Shown piece by piece: positions 1-7,562 of a DNA stretch of 64,000 nucleotides (the stretch's first letter is position 1; every line of letters begins with the position of its first letter). The stretch is taken from the NCBI GenBank assembly GCA_016699675.1, contig CP064985.1, forward strand, positions 1,550,001 to 1,614,000, in the 5' to 3' direction. The translations under genes and the position numbers were made by a program. The DNA comes from Austwickia sp. (GTDB lineage: Bacteria; Actinomycetota; Actinomycetes; Actinomycetales; Dermatophilaceae). The notes beneath the pieces are model-generated. The model was not told the origin of the DNA and searched no databases. It worked only from the letters and a program-made list of their open reading frames with translations.

Positions 1-296
1 AGCTCGTCCGGGTCGAACACGGTCCGCGGCTGGCGGGGGTTCGGGCGAATCAGATCGACCGGGACCTCGGCGTACCGAGCACCGGGCACCTCCCGCAGCC
101 CGCCGTCGTCCTCTCGGCCCGCGTCGACATCCGACGCGGGAGCGGATGACATCGGTGTGGTTTCACGTGAAACAACACGGATGTCGTTCGGCTCCCGCTC
201 GCGAAAGAAGACGTCCGACGGCCGTGTGGCGTCCACCGGGCCCGTCGGAATCAGGGCCCCCAGGCCGCGTCCTAGTCCCCGGCGCCGATCCGTCAT
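1..296 (-). CDS. parB: ParB chromosome-partitioning protein, 5' part
   Basis: First 98 codons of ParB, the CTP-dependent clamp that loads at parS and spreads to recruit ParA and SMC. The gene runs off the left edge of the window. The N-terminus is the typical basic MTDRRRGLGRGLGALIP. After a variable linker, the conserved ParB/Srx entry VDLIRPNPRQPRTVF is visible at about residues 80-94. The ATG at 296 overlaps the parA stop as ATGA, so the two are translationally coupled. A parS site lies inside the linker codons. The CTP-binding and helix-turn-helix parts are outside the window. Identity is firm from motif and context. Confidence 0.95.
   Translation of the reverse strand, partial: MTDRRRGLGRGLGALIPTGPVDATRPSDVFFREREPNDIRVVSRETTPMSSAPASDVDAGREDDGGLREVPGARYAEVPVDLIRPNPRQPRTVFDPDE
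160..173. promoter_or_regulatory. parS site inside parB
   Basis: Perfect 14-bp palindrome GTTTCACGTGAAAC, the core of the universal parS site bound by ParB. One flanking base differs from the 16-bp consensus (G instead of T on the left). It lies in codons of the variable N-terminal linker of parB, so the site is kept within coding sequence. Confidence 0.93.
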
Positions 297-1843
297 CGTG
301 CTCCTCCCATGCAGGCCAGTTCCGCCGCCGCCTCCGCGTAGGAGAGGGCGCCCGTGCTCGTCGGGTCGTACGTCATCACCGTCAGTCCGTGGCTCGGCGC
401 CTCGGAGATCCGCACGGATCGCGGCACGCGGGTCTTGAAGACGAGTTCCGGGAAGTGGTCCCGGACCTCGTCGGCCACCTGCGAGGACAGCCGTGTCCGC
501 CCGTCGAACATCGTCAGCAGGATCGCCGAGAGGTGCAGATTGGGATTGAGGTGCCGCTGGATCATCTCGATGTTCTTGAGCAGCATCGAGAGGCCCTCCA
601 GCGCGTAGTACTCGCACTGAATCGGGATCAGCACTTCCCTGCCCGCGACGAACGCGTTGAGCGTGAGGAGCCCCAGGCTCGGCGGGCAGTCGATCAGCAC
701 GTAGTCCGGGGCGTCCCCGCCCGCCTCGGCGAGGAATGCGGCGACCGCGCGCTGCAGGCGGGTCTCGCGGGCGACGAAAGAGATGAGTTCGATCTCCGCG
801 CCCGCGAGGTCGATGGTCGCCGGCGCGCACGACAGGCCCACGATGTCCGGGCACTCCTGGATCACCTGGCCGAGGGGCACCTCCTCGACGAGCACCTCGT
901 AGATGCTGGGGACGCCCTGTCGGTGGTCGATCCCTAGCGCCGTGCTGGCGTTGCCCTGGGGGTCGGTGTCGATCACCAGCACGCGCAGGCCCGCCTGGGC
1001 GAGGCCCGCGGCCAGATTGACCGCGCTGGTGGTCTTGCCGACGCCACCCTTCTGGTTGGCGACCGTGATGATCCGCGGCGCGGCCGGTTTGGGAAGCGTC
1101 GCGGGGGCGCGCCGCTCGGCGCGGGAGATCGTGGTCGTCGCGTAGTCCCGGGGGGCAGCCGGGCCGTCGTACGTCGGGTGCGGTGTCGCCTCAGAGCGCT
1201 CCTGCGTGCTGACCTCAGCGGGCGCGGGGGGCGCGGGGGTCACCGTGGGCACCGCGTGCTCCGTGCCGCCGCCCACACCCCCCGGGCCGTCGGCATCCCT
1301 TCGGGCGGCGTCCGCCGCATCGATCGCGGCCTCCCCGACGCCCGCCGCCACGGCGGCCTCGAGGGCGCGGCTCAGGTCGGCTGGTCGGTCGCCGCCATCA
1401 TCCATGGGAAGGTCGACCAGATGGCCCGCCTCATCGTCGGCCGGCGGCGCCTGCTCGAGAACCTCCGCCTCGCCACCGGCGGGCTCGAGAACCTCCGCCC
1501 CCTCTACCCCCCCATCGCCGGGCGGCTCCTCGTCATCAAGCCCGTCCGCACCCACGCCAGGGTCATCAGCGTCCGCTCCGGGGGACCACGGGGCAGCAAC
1601 GCTCGTCTCGCCGAACCCCGGCTCGGCGGCACCAGCGTCGACCCGCGGTTGGTGCGCCGCCGCCTCGACGGGCGGTACCTCGAACGTGTCATCGGCGCTC
1701 GGCGAGAACGACATCGGTGTGGTTTCACGTGAAACATCACCGTTGTGATTCCCGTGGGCCGGCCACCCCAGCTGTCGCAGCGCACCCCGGACCAGCGGTT
1801 TGACCTCGGGCCATCCGAGTCCGGGCACGACACGATGCGGCAT
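293..1843 (-). CDS. parA: ParA/Soj chromosome-partitioning ATPase
   Basis: Deviant-Walker ATPase that binds nucleoid DNA and moves ParB-parS complexes. The ATPase domain occupies about the last 260 residues: the deviant Walker A NQKGGVGKTTSAVNLA, then DTDPQGNAS, and DCPPSLGLLT. It is preceded by an unusually long acidic, Ala/Pro/Glu-rich extension of over 200 residues, partly because a parS site must be encoded there (peptide VSRETTP). The ATG at 1843 was chosen because GAAGGA lies 7 nt upstream; a longer open frame reaches 1897 without a good ribosome site. In relatives rsmG directly precedes parA; here a secreted-protein gene intervenes. Confidence 0.95.
   Translation of the reverse strand: MPHRVVPGLGWPEVKPLVRGALRQLGWPAHGNHNGDVSRETTPMSFSPSADDTFEVPPVEAAAHQPRVDAGAAEPGFGETSVAAPWSPGADADDPGVGADGLDDEEPPGDGGVEGAEVLEPAGGEAEVLEQAPPADDEAGHLVDLPMDDGGDRPADLSRALEAAVAAGVGEAAIDAADAARRDADGPGGVGGGTEHAVPTVTPAPPAPAEVSTQERSEATPHPTYDGPAAPRDYATTTISRAERRAPATLPKPAAPRIITVANQKGGVGKTTSAVNLAAGLAQAGLRVLVIDTDPQGNASTALGIDHRQGVPSIYEVLVEEVPLGQVIQECPDIVGLSCAPATIDLAGAEIELISFVARETRLQRAVAAFLAEAGGDAPDYVLIDCPPSLGLLTLNAFVAGREVLIPIQCEYYALEGLSMLLKNIEMIQRHLNPNLHLSAILLTMFDGRTRLSSQVADEVRDHFPELVFKTRVPRSVRISEAPSHGLTVMTYDPTSTGALSYAEAAAELACMGGAR
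1722..1735. promoter_or_regulatory. parS site inside the parA N-terminal extension
   Basis: Second perfect copy of GTTTCACGTGAAAC, with the same flanking bases as the copy in parB. It lies about 110 nt inside parA. Origin-proximal parS sites embedded at the 5' ends of parA and parB are known in other actinobacteria (the VSRET peptide signature). Confidence 0.93.
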
Positions 1844-2109
1844 CAGGGAGTCCTTCGCACAGGGGGTGGGGCGTCGCTCTACCGTATTCCAGCCCACCAG
1901 GGAGCCCCGGGATATCCACAGCGTGGGGCAGCACCGTTCTTGCCATCTGAGACCTACCAGACCGCACGCCGCAGCTCACGACAGGCAGCACACCGAACCG
2001 CCCGCCGACACGCCATCCTCGGTGCACCATGAGCCGGACGGATGGCCCCGCTGCCAGACTCCACGACAGCGGGACCGTCCTCGAACGCTCACTCAGGGCA
2101 ACGGGTGGG

Positions 2110-3138
2110 TCACGGCCGGTGCGAGACCGTGAAGCGGGAGTCCGTCGGAATCGACGTGTTGACCGCGTAGCAACGCACGTTCGCAGAATCCCCGCTCCAC
2201 CACGCGATGTTGCAGCGCGTGCGGTCGCCGAACGGCGTCACCTGCACGTTGCCGGCATGGAGCGACGTGCCTTGGAACTGCACTCGGTAGGCGCCTACGC
2301 CGCTGCGCGTCACGGTGATCGGCCGCCCGGACGTGTTCGACCCCCACGCGGGGGCGACGTCGTAGGACGGCGTCGCGGGGGCGTAGGCGAACGCCCGGTT
2401 GACGTCGGCGCGATTCGTCCAGGACAGCGAGAGCGCGGTGTCCGCGCGCCCGGTGGTGTCTCGGCATTGCACATCGGCGGCACTGCCCCCCCAGGAGAGC
2501 AGCGCGCAGGAGGCGCCGGAGTTATACGCCGTGACGTGCGCTTGGCCACCGGCGATCGACGACCCGTTGAACACCACGCGATACCGGCCGACGTCGAGGC
2601 GATGGACGGTCACCGCGCGCCCGCTCGGGTTCTTGCTGTACGTGCTTGACGCGTCGTACGTGGGCGTTGTCCCGGAGTGCGCCCAGACGTAGGCGGGAAG
2701 GGACGCATTGCGGTAGATGGCGCTGAACCGGCTGTCGGCAGGAGCCCCGGCGGGATTGCGGCACGCGACGTTGATCGTGGCGCCGTACCAGTTCACGACA
2801 TTGCACACGTTCGCGTTGCCGTAGGCAGTGACTTGAACGTTGCCGCGCGCGAAGTTCATGCCGGTGAACGTGATCGTGTAGCGACCGGTGCCGGCCCGAG
2901 AGATCGTGGTCGAGCCGCCGGTCGGATTCTTCACGTACGCGCCCGTCACGACATAGGACGGTGTGCTGGGTGAGTATCCCCAGGCGTAGGCATCGGCCGC
3001 CTGGTTGACCGGCACCGGCAGGACGTCTCCCTGCGCCGAAGCGGTCGTCGCGCCGCCCGCGACAGCTCCGACAACGAGGGCGGTGCCGGCGATGCGTGCA
3101 ACCAGTCGCCGAAGGGGTCGGTGAACCGCTGAGTCCAT
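2110..3138 (-). CDS. Secreted protein with three ~95-residue repeats
   Basis: 342 aa, not recognised as a named family. An N-terminal signal peptide is clear: Arg-rich start, hydrophobic core VARIAGTALVVGAVAGG, then ASAQG as a likely cleavage site. The mature part is three tandem repeats of roughly 95 residues. Each opens with an (A)YAxxxSPxTPSY-like segment, carries a GxGRYTIxFTG-like strand and a GNVQVTAYG-like strand, and has one Cys pair (for example CNVVNWYG ... VACR), suggesting a disulfide-stabilised beta domain. The ATG at 3138 has AGGAGG 6 nt upstream; the in-frame GTG one codon earlier is too close to it. It sits alone in the rsmG-parA gap on the same strand. Function unknown; surface or extracellular binding is only a guess from architecture. 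Confidence 0.85.
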   Translation of the reverse strand: MDSAVHRPLRRLVARIAGTALVVGAVAGGATTASAQGDVLPVPVNQAADAYAWGYSPSTPSYVVTGAYVKNPTGGSTTISRAGTGRYTITFTGMNFARGNVQVTAYGNANVCNVVNWYGATINVACRNPAGAPADSRFSAIYRNASLPAYVWAHSGTTPTYDASSTYSKNPSGRAVTVHRLDVGRYRVVFNGSSIAGGQAHVTAYNSGASCALLSWGGSAADVQCRDTTGRADTALSLSWTNRADVNRAFAYAPATPSYDVAPAWGSNTSGRPITVTRSGVGAYRVQFQGTSLHAGNVQVTPFGDRTRCNIAWWSGDSANVRCYAVNTSIPTDSRFTVSHRP

Positions 3139-3191
3139 CACAAGCCTCCTGGATCCTCCGCGACGCCAGTCGTCGCGTACCAGGAAGGAGC

Positions 3192-3210
3192 ATCAGCCGC
3201 CTGGGCTGAT
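3192..3210 (-). terminator. Weak hairpin after rsmG
   Basis: Inverted repeat ATCAGCC / GGCTGAT with a 5-nt loop, between the rsmG stop and the secreted-protein gene. No T-run follows, so termination is uncertain. Confidence 0.25.
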
Positions 3211-3272
3211 ACCGGGGGACCGCCGGCTCGGGCACGTTCGGATGCTGCCGCACGGAGTCGGGTCGGCCGCGG

Positions 3273-3989
3273 TCACGGACGTCGGTGGGCCCGACGGCCC
3301 GCCTTGCCGGCGTGCGCTGCCGGGCCACGCCCGACCTTTGTGGCCATCACCACGGTGGTCGCAGGCTCGACCGCGCCGACTCCGGCGAGAACGATCTGCG
3401 CGCGCGCCAGGCCCGCGGCCCGCATCGCCGCCCGATCCACCGCCAGCTCCTCGGCGGCCGCGGCGCCCTTCAGGGCGAGGAGGACCCCCTCGGTCCGCAG
3501 GAGCGGGGCGCACCAGTCGGCCAACGTGGCCAGCCGGGAGACGGCCCGAGCGGTCACCACGTCTGCGTCGATGGCCCCCTTCAGGGCCTCCGCGCGCGCC
3601 CGGCGTACCTCGACGTTCGGTAGGCCCACCTCCGCAACGACGACGTCCAGCCACCGGGTGCGCCGCAACAGGGGTTCCACGAGCACGACACGGACGTCCG
3701 GACGCGCGATGGCCAGCGGGATCCCGGGCAGCCCGGCACCCGACCCGACGTCGACGACGGACGCGCCCGCAGGCACGAGCTCGGCCACGACGGCGCTGTT
3801 GAGCACGTGCCGGTCCCACAGCCGGGGCACTTCGCGGGGACCGATGAGGCCATGCCGTACGCCGGTGTCGGCGAGCACGGCGACGTACGCCTCGGCCAGC
3901 TCGAGCCGGCCCCCGAACACGCCGGCGGCGGATGCGGGAGCGCGCGGCGCCGCCGACGGGCTGGCGCCGTCGCCGCCGGGCTCGGTCAT
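3273..3989 (-). CDS. rsmG: 16S rRNA m7G527 methyltransferase RsmG (GidB)
   Basis: 238 aa, usual size for the family. Transfers a methyl group from S-adenosylmethionine to G527 of 16S rRNA; loss of RsmG gives low-level streptomycin resistance in other bacteria. Motif I is VDVGSGAGLPGIPLA at about residues 78-92; VTARAVSRLATL follows further on, with the conserved Arg of the family. The start ATG lies 10 nt after the khpB stop, in the same transcription unit khpB-rsmG. The C-terminus has a short basic tail (AHAGKAGRRAHRRP). Confidence 0.95.
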   Translation of the reverse strand: MTEPGGDGASPSAAPRAPASAAGVFGGRLELAEAYVAVLADTGVRHGLIGPREVPRLWDRHVLNSAVVAELVPAGASVVDVGSGAGLPGIPLAIARPDVRVVLVEPLLRRTRWLDVVVAEVGLPNVEVRRARAEALKGAIDADVVTARAVSRLATLADWCAPLLRTEGVLLALKGAAAAEELAVDRAAMRAAGLARAQIVLAGVGAVEPATTVVMATKVGRGPAAHAGKAGRRAHRRP

Positions 3990-3999
3990 CGACGAGTGC

Positions 4000-4824
4000 T
4001 CAGTTGGGGTAGACGACCACGTACCGGCGGGGCTCCACCCCGTCGGACTCGCTGACGTAACCGGCGGCGAGGATCTCGTCGTGAACGACCTTGCGCTCGA
4101 AGGCCGTCATCGGCTCGAGGGCCACCTTCTCCGCGCCGCCGCGGATCTGCGAGATCGCCTCCCGCGCCTCACCCAGCACGATCCGACGCCGGGACGCACG
4201 ATGCCCGGCCACATCCAGCATCAACCGGGACCGGTCACCGGTCGACGCCTGCACGGCGAGCCGGGTCAGCTCCTGCAGGGCCTCCAACACCTTGCCGTCG
4301 GTGCCGACCAGTCGCCGCGGGACCCGGCCGTCCTCGGAGTCGACGATGGCCACCGCGGCCCGGTCGCCGTCCACATCCACGTCGATGTCGCCGTCGAGGT
4401 CGGCGATGTCCAGCAGCCGCTCGAGGAAGTCCGCGGCCACCTCGCCCTCGCGCTCGAGCTGGGCCGTCCGGTCGCGCGTCGAGGCCCGCGGCGCCCGCTC
4501 GCCGGCCCCACCCGGAGTGCCGTCGGCGTCGTCGCCCTCCTCATCGTCGCCGTCGCCGTCGTCGTCGTCCTCGCCGAAGTCGTCCGCGGCATCGCCGAGG
4601 TCATCGGCGCCGGCCGCGCCGGGCGCTTCCGCATCGCTGCCGGCCAGGACGTCAGTCGGCTCTTCCGCCGGCCCGGACGCCGCCTCGCTGGCGTGGATGG
4701 CATCGCCACCGGACGCGGTCGCTGGGTCAGCGGACCCGGAGGTCCCGGTCGCGGCTGCATTGCCTTCCGTGGCCGGGTCGGTGCCGACCCCAGGGTCCAG
4801 AGTGGTGGCTTCGTGTTCGCTCAT
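4000..4824 (-). CDS. khpB: KhpB/Jag-family RNA-binding protein (KH + R3H)
   Basis: 274 aa. The first ~125 residues are acidic and low-complexity (runs of D and E). They are followed by a KH-like segment with LVGTDGKVLEALQ at about residues 170-182 and the R3H domain at the C-terminus, including HRASRR and EPMTAFERKVVHD. This is the actinobacterial form of Jag/SpoIIIJ-associated protein, an RNA-binding post-transcriptional regulator linked to cell elongation. The ATG at 4824 was chosen for AGGAG 6 nt upstream; a longer frame to 4887 lacks a ribosome site. It lies directly downstream of yidC, as in most Gram-positives. Confidence 0.93.
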   Translation of the reverse strand: MSEHEATTLDPGVGTDPATEGNAAATGTSGSADPATASGGDAIHASEAASGPAEEPTDVLAGSDAEAPGAAGADDLGDAADDFGEDDDDGDGDDEEGDDADGTPGGAGERAPRASTRDRTAQLEREGEVAADFLERLLDIADLDGDIDVDVDGDRAAVAIVDSEDGRVPRRLVGTDGKVLEALQELTRLAVQASTGDRSRLMLDVAGHRASRRRIVLGEAREAISQIRGGAEKVALEPMTAFERKVVHDEILAAGYVSESDGVEPRRYVVVYPN

Positions 4825-4931
4825 GTCGTTCTCCTGCGGCTGCGCGAACGCCGTACGTTCGCGGGGACGGGGGCGCGCTGCCTGCACCGGAAGCCGGCGG
4901 CGCGGGGGTTGCGGGCTGCGAGCGTCGCCGA

Positions 4932-5963
4932 TCAGCGCTTCTTCTTGCGCCGGACGGGCTGTTGCCGCTGACCCGAGGGTCGCCTGAGGCTGTCCTGAAC
5001 CGGCGAGGCCCCATCGGAGCCAGCGGGACCGGCGGCGGTCGCTCCCGAGCCCGTCGAGCCGGTCGCCGCCGCGTCGTCGCTGTCGTGGTGCAGCCCGGGG
5101 ATCGTGAACTTCTTGTGCTCCTTGCCCTTACGCAGCCGGCGCGCCTCGAGGTCCTTCTCGGCCTGGCTGCCGGGGGCGGGCATGCGCATGATCACGAAGT
5201 ACTGCTGACCGGCCGTCCACAGGTTCGACACCAGCCAGTAGATGAGCACGCCGATCGGGAAGTTCACGCCGGACACCGCGAAGATCAGCGGCAGCACGTA
5301 CATGAGGATCTTCTGCTGCTGCATGAACGGGTTGTCCAGCGCCGAGGCCGGCATGTTCTTCGTCATCAGCTGCCGCTGGGTCCAGAACTGCGAGGCCGAC
5401 ATCAGCACGATCATCACGACCGTGAGGACCTTGGTGCTGGTGACGTCGGTGTTCATGAACGTGCTGGACAACGGAGCGCCGAGCACCGAGGAGGCCTCGG
5501 CCTCGGCGGCAAGCTGGGCGGTCAGCGGGCCGGCGGCCTGGATCCGCCCGGTCGCCACCGCCCCCAAGTTGTTCAGCACGCTGAACAACGCGAAGAAGAT
5601 CGGCATCTGGATGAGCAGCGGCATGCACGAGCTGAACGGGTTGGTCCCGGTCCGCTTGTAGAGGCCCATGGTCTCCTCGGACATCGCCTGACGCGACTCC
5701 GGGTCCGTGCGGCCCTTGTACTTCGCCTGGATCTTCTGCATCTCCGGTTGGATGAGCTGCATCCGCCGGGAGGATTGGATCTGCTTGACGAACAGCGGGA
5801 TGAGCGCCGCCCGCACCACGAGCACGAGCCCCACGATCGCGAAGGCCCACGTCCACCCGCTGGCGGACGGCGCGCCCAGGCTGGTGAAGAGGGCGTGGAA
5901 GCCCACGAGCACCCACTCGACCGCCCACCGAAGCGGCCATAGCAGCTGGTCATACCAGGACAT
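4932..5963 (-). CDS. yidC: YidC/Oxa1 membrane protein insertase
   Basis: 343 aa, the short Gram-positive form. Inserts and folds membrane proteins, alone or with SecYEG. Five hydrophobic segments are visible: one near residues 10-25, one with AFAIVGLVLVVRAALIP (the conserved Arg of the hydrophilic groove), one with PLLIQMPIFFALFSVLNN, then VLTVVMIVLM and ILMYVLPLIFAV..FPIGVLIYWLVSN. The C-terminal tail is long and ends in a basic RRKKKR. The ATG overlaps the last base of the yidD stop (TGATG), so translation is coupled. Confidence 0.96.
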   Translation of the reverse strand: MSWYDQLLWPLRWAVEWVLVGFHALFTSLGAPSASGWTWAFAIVGLVLVVRAALIPLFVKQIQSSRRMQLIQPEMQKIQAKYKGRTDPESRQAMSEETMGLYKRTGTNPFSSCMPLLIQMPIFFALFSVLNNLGAVATGRIQAAGPLTAQLAAEAEASSVLGAPLSSTFMNTDVTSTKVLTVVMIVLMSASQFWTQRQLMTKNMPASALDNPFMQQQKILMYVLPLIFAVSGVNFPIGVLIYWLVSNLWTAGQQYFVIMRMPAPGSQAEKDLEARRLRKGKEHKKFTIPGLHHDSDDAAATGSTGSGATAAGPAGSDGASPVQDSLRRPSGQRQQPVRRKKKR

Positions 5964-6526
5964 CAGAGCATTCCTCGTCTCACGGGGGATTCAGGTCTGC
6001 GCACGGGGTCCGCGTGCCGCGGATGCTGGTGCGGCTGCGCGTGCGGATGCGGTTCGTCGGCCGGGTCGGCCCGGCAGTCATCATCGCGTACGGCGTCCTC
6101 GACACCGCCCGCGGCGCAGGCCCACTCGGCCTCTCGTCGGGCGGCATCGGCGCGGTAGGCGGGCCAATCGGGCAGTCCGCGCGGGCCGCGCGGGGGGACG
6201 TGGTCGACGCCGCCGGAGGTCCACGGGTGGCAATGCGCGAGACGTCGTACGACGAGCCACGTGCCGATCACCGGCCCGAACCGGCGCAGCGCGGTCAACG
6301 CGTACGTGGAACAGCTGGGGTAGAACCGGCACGACGGCGGCAACAGCGGCGAGATCAGCGTCCGGTAGGCCACGACCAGGATTTCCAGGGGCCAGGTGGC
6401 CGCGCGGGTCAGGACGCCGGGACGGGATGACTCCCCGCCCGGGCGGGCCGCGTCGCCTGAAGCGTCGGTTGGCGCGCCGGCCGGCGCCTCGGCTGAGGCG
6501 GGGCCAGCCCGCTCGGCGGCCCTCAC
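5963..6526 (-). CDS. yidD: YidD membrane-protein insertion efficiency factor
   Basis: 187 aa, longer than the usual 70-120 because of a Pro/Ala-rich N-terminus and a His/Pro-rich C-terminal tail. The core at about residues 43-115 carries the family pattern: YRTLISPLLPPSCRFYPSCSTYAL, then HPWTSGGVDHVPP. Small membrane-associated protein that aids YidC/Sec insertion. The GTG start overlaps the rnpA stop as GTGA, completing the coupled chain rpmH-rnpA-yidD-yidC. Confidence 0.93.
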   Translation of the reverse strand: MRAAERAGPASAEAPAGAPTDASGDAARPGGESSRPGVLTRAATWPLEILVVAYRTLISPLLPPSCRFYPSCSTYALTALRRFGPVIGTWLVVRRLAHCHPWTSGGVDHVPPRGPRGLPDWPAYRADAARREAEWACAAGGVEDAVRDDDCRADPADEPHPHAQPHQHPRHADPVRRPESPVRRGML

Positions 6527-6864
6527 GGCCTAACCACCTGGGCCAGCAGCCGGTCGAGGTCTGCGCCCAGCTCGGCGTACGAGACGTTCGCGGCGGCGGG
6601 ATTCGCGCGCACGACCACGTCGTACCCCTGGGGCACCCGCACCAACCGAGCGGCCATCAACGCCCGCAGGCGCCGCTTGACCCGGTTGCGGACCACCGCA
6701 CCGCCGACGCTCTTGGACACGACGAAACCGACGCGGGGCGGCAGTTCCGTCCTCGCGTCGGTCCGATGGGCATGCACCACAACGCGTGGGCTGCCGGAGC
6801 GTCGGCTGCGAACCGCCGCCGAAAAGTCCTCGGCGGCGCGGAGCCGATGCCGCGCCGGGAGCAC
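6523..6864 (-). CDS. rnpA: RNase P protein component
   Basis: 113 aa, typical length. Binds the M1 RNA and positions the 5' leader of pre-tRNA. The GTG start gives LPARHRLRAAEDF, the canonical beginning of the family. The signature RNRVKRRLRALM lies at about residues 60-71 and GYDVVVRANPAAA at 80-92. The open frame extends much further upstream through rpmH and beyond, but that part is antisense or shadow sequence; the GTG at 6864 matches family starts and lies 11 nt after the rpmH stop. Confidence 0.95.
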   Translation of the reverse strand: MLPARHRLRAAEDFSAAVRSRRSGSPRVVVHAHRTDARTELPPRVGFVVSKSVGGAVVRNRVKRRLRALMAARLVRVPQGYDVVVRANPAAANVSYAELGADLDRLLAQVVRP

Positions 6865-6875
6865 GTCCGGCGCGC

Positions 6876-7013
6876 TCAGGCGGACAGCTCGGAGCGACCC
6901 TTGCGACGACGCGCCGCCAGGATCGCGCGGCCCGCGCGGGTCGCCATCCGGTGACGGAAGCCGTGCGTCTTGGCGCGGCGGCGGTTGTTCGGCTGGAAGG
7001 TGCGCTTGGTCAC
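6876..7013 (-). CDS. rpmH: 50S ribosomal protein L34
   Basis: 45 aa: TKRTFQPNNRRRAKTHGFR...MATRAGRAILAARRRKGR, a near-perfect L34. GTG start at 7013 with GGAG 6 nt upstream. First gene of the leftward operon divergent from dnaA. Confidence 0.97.
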   Translation of the reverse strand: MTKRTFQPNNRRRAKTHGFRHRMATRAGRAILAARRRKGRSELSA

Positions 7014-7562
7014 GATGGTCTCCGGTCCAGGGCAGGTCGAGCGAGGGCACAACGATGAACGAAGGGGCGTGGCGATCAGTTCGGCCGCGATCGGACGCCC
7101 ACTCCCGGCGGCGACCGCGACCCGGACGCGGCGCGACCGGAGCAAGCGGGGATGCCCGGGAACGGGCATGCGAAGACGGCCCAACAGGGCCAGGGATCAA
7201 CGGTAGACGGGACCCGGAACCAGGGTCAAACCACGAGACCACCTGGGGGCCCGAATCGGCGCGGTGCGGCGCTGCCTCCAGGCAACCGTTAACTGTGGCA
7301 TCCCGTGGCCATGGCGACGCCCCCGACACGCCGACGGGGAGGAGTCCTCGCCTGCGCGTTTGCTCACGAGCGCGATCGCGAGTTAGTTTCACAGCCACGT
7401 CTCACGCCGCCCCGCCCCGCGGGGCGGCTCGCGGGTGTACACGCATGCTGTTGACAAGGCTGTGGACAACGGTGTCCCTGCAATGGCTGAACCATCGGGC
7501 CGCGCGTACGATGACAGCCTGCCCGTTCGGGCACAGAGCTCCTACCAGCAGGGATTTCCACC
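7014..7562. promoter_or_regulatory. rpmH-dnaA divergent intergenic region
   Basis: 549 bp without a gene, holding the leftward rpmH and rightward dnaA promoters. A perfect DnaA box in reverse orientation, TGTGGACAA, is at 7461-7469, consistent with DnaA autoregulation. A weak rightward promoter candidate is TGGCTG (7484-7489), 17 nt, TACGAT (7507-7512), about 50 nt before the dnaA start. Nothing else was recognised. Confidence 0.55.

Noticed and set aside
1912..1920. ATATCCACA upstream of parA as a DnaA box
   Set aside because: One mismatch and isolated; noted only as a weak possibility in the parA promoter region.
2029..2649. 206-codon plus-strand frame opposite the secreted protein
   Set aside because: No signal or domain; the minus-strand frame has a signal peptide, internal repeats and a perfect ribosome site.
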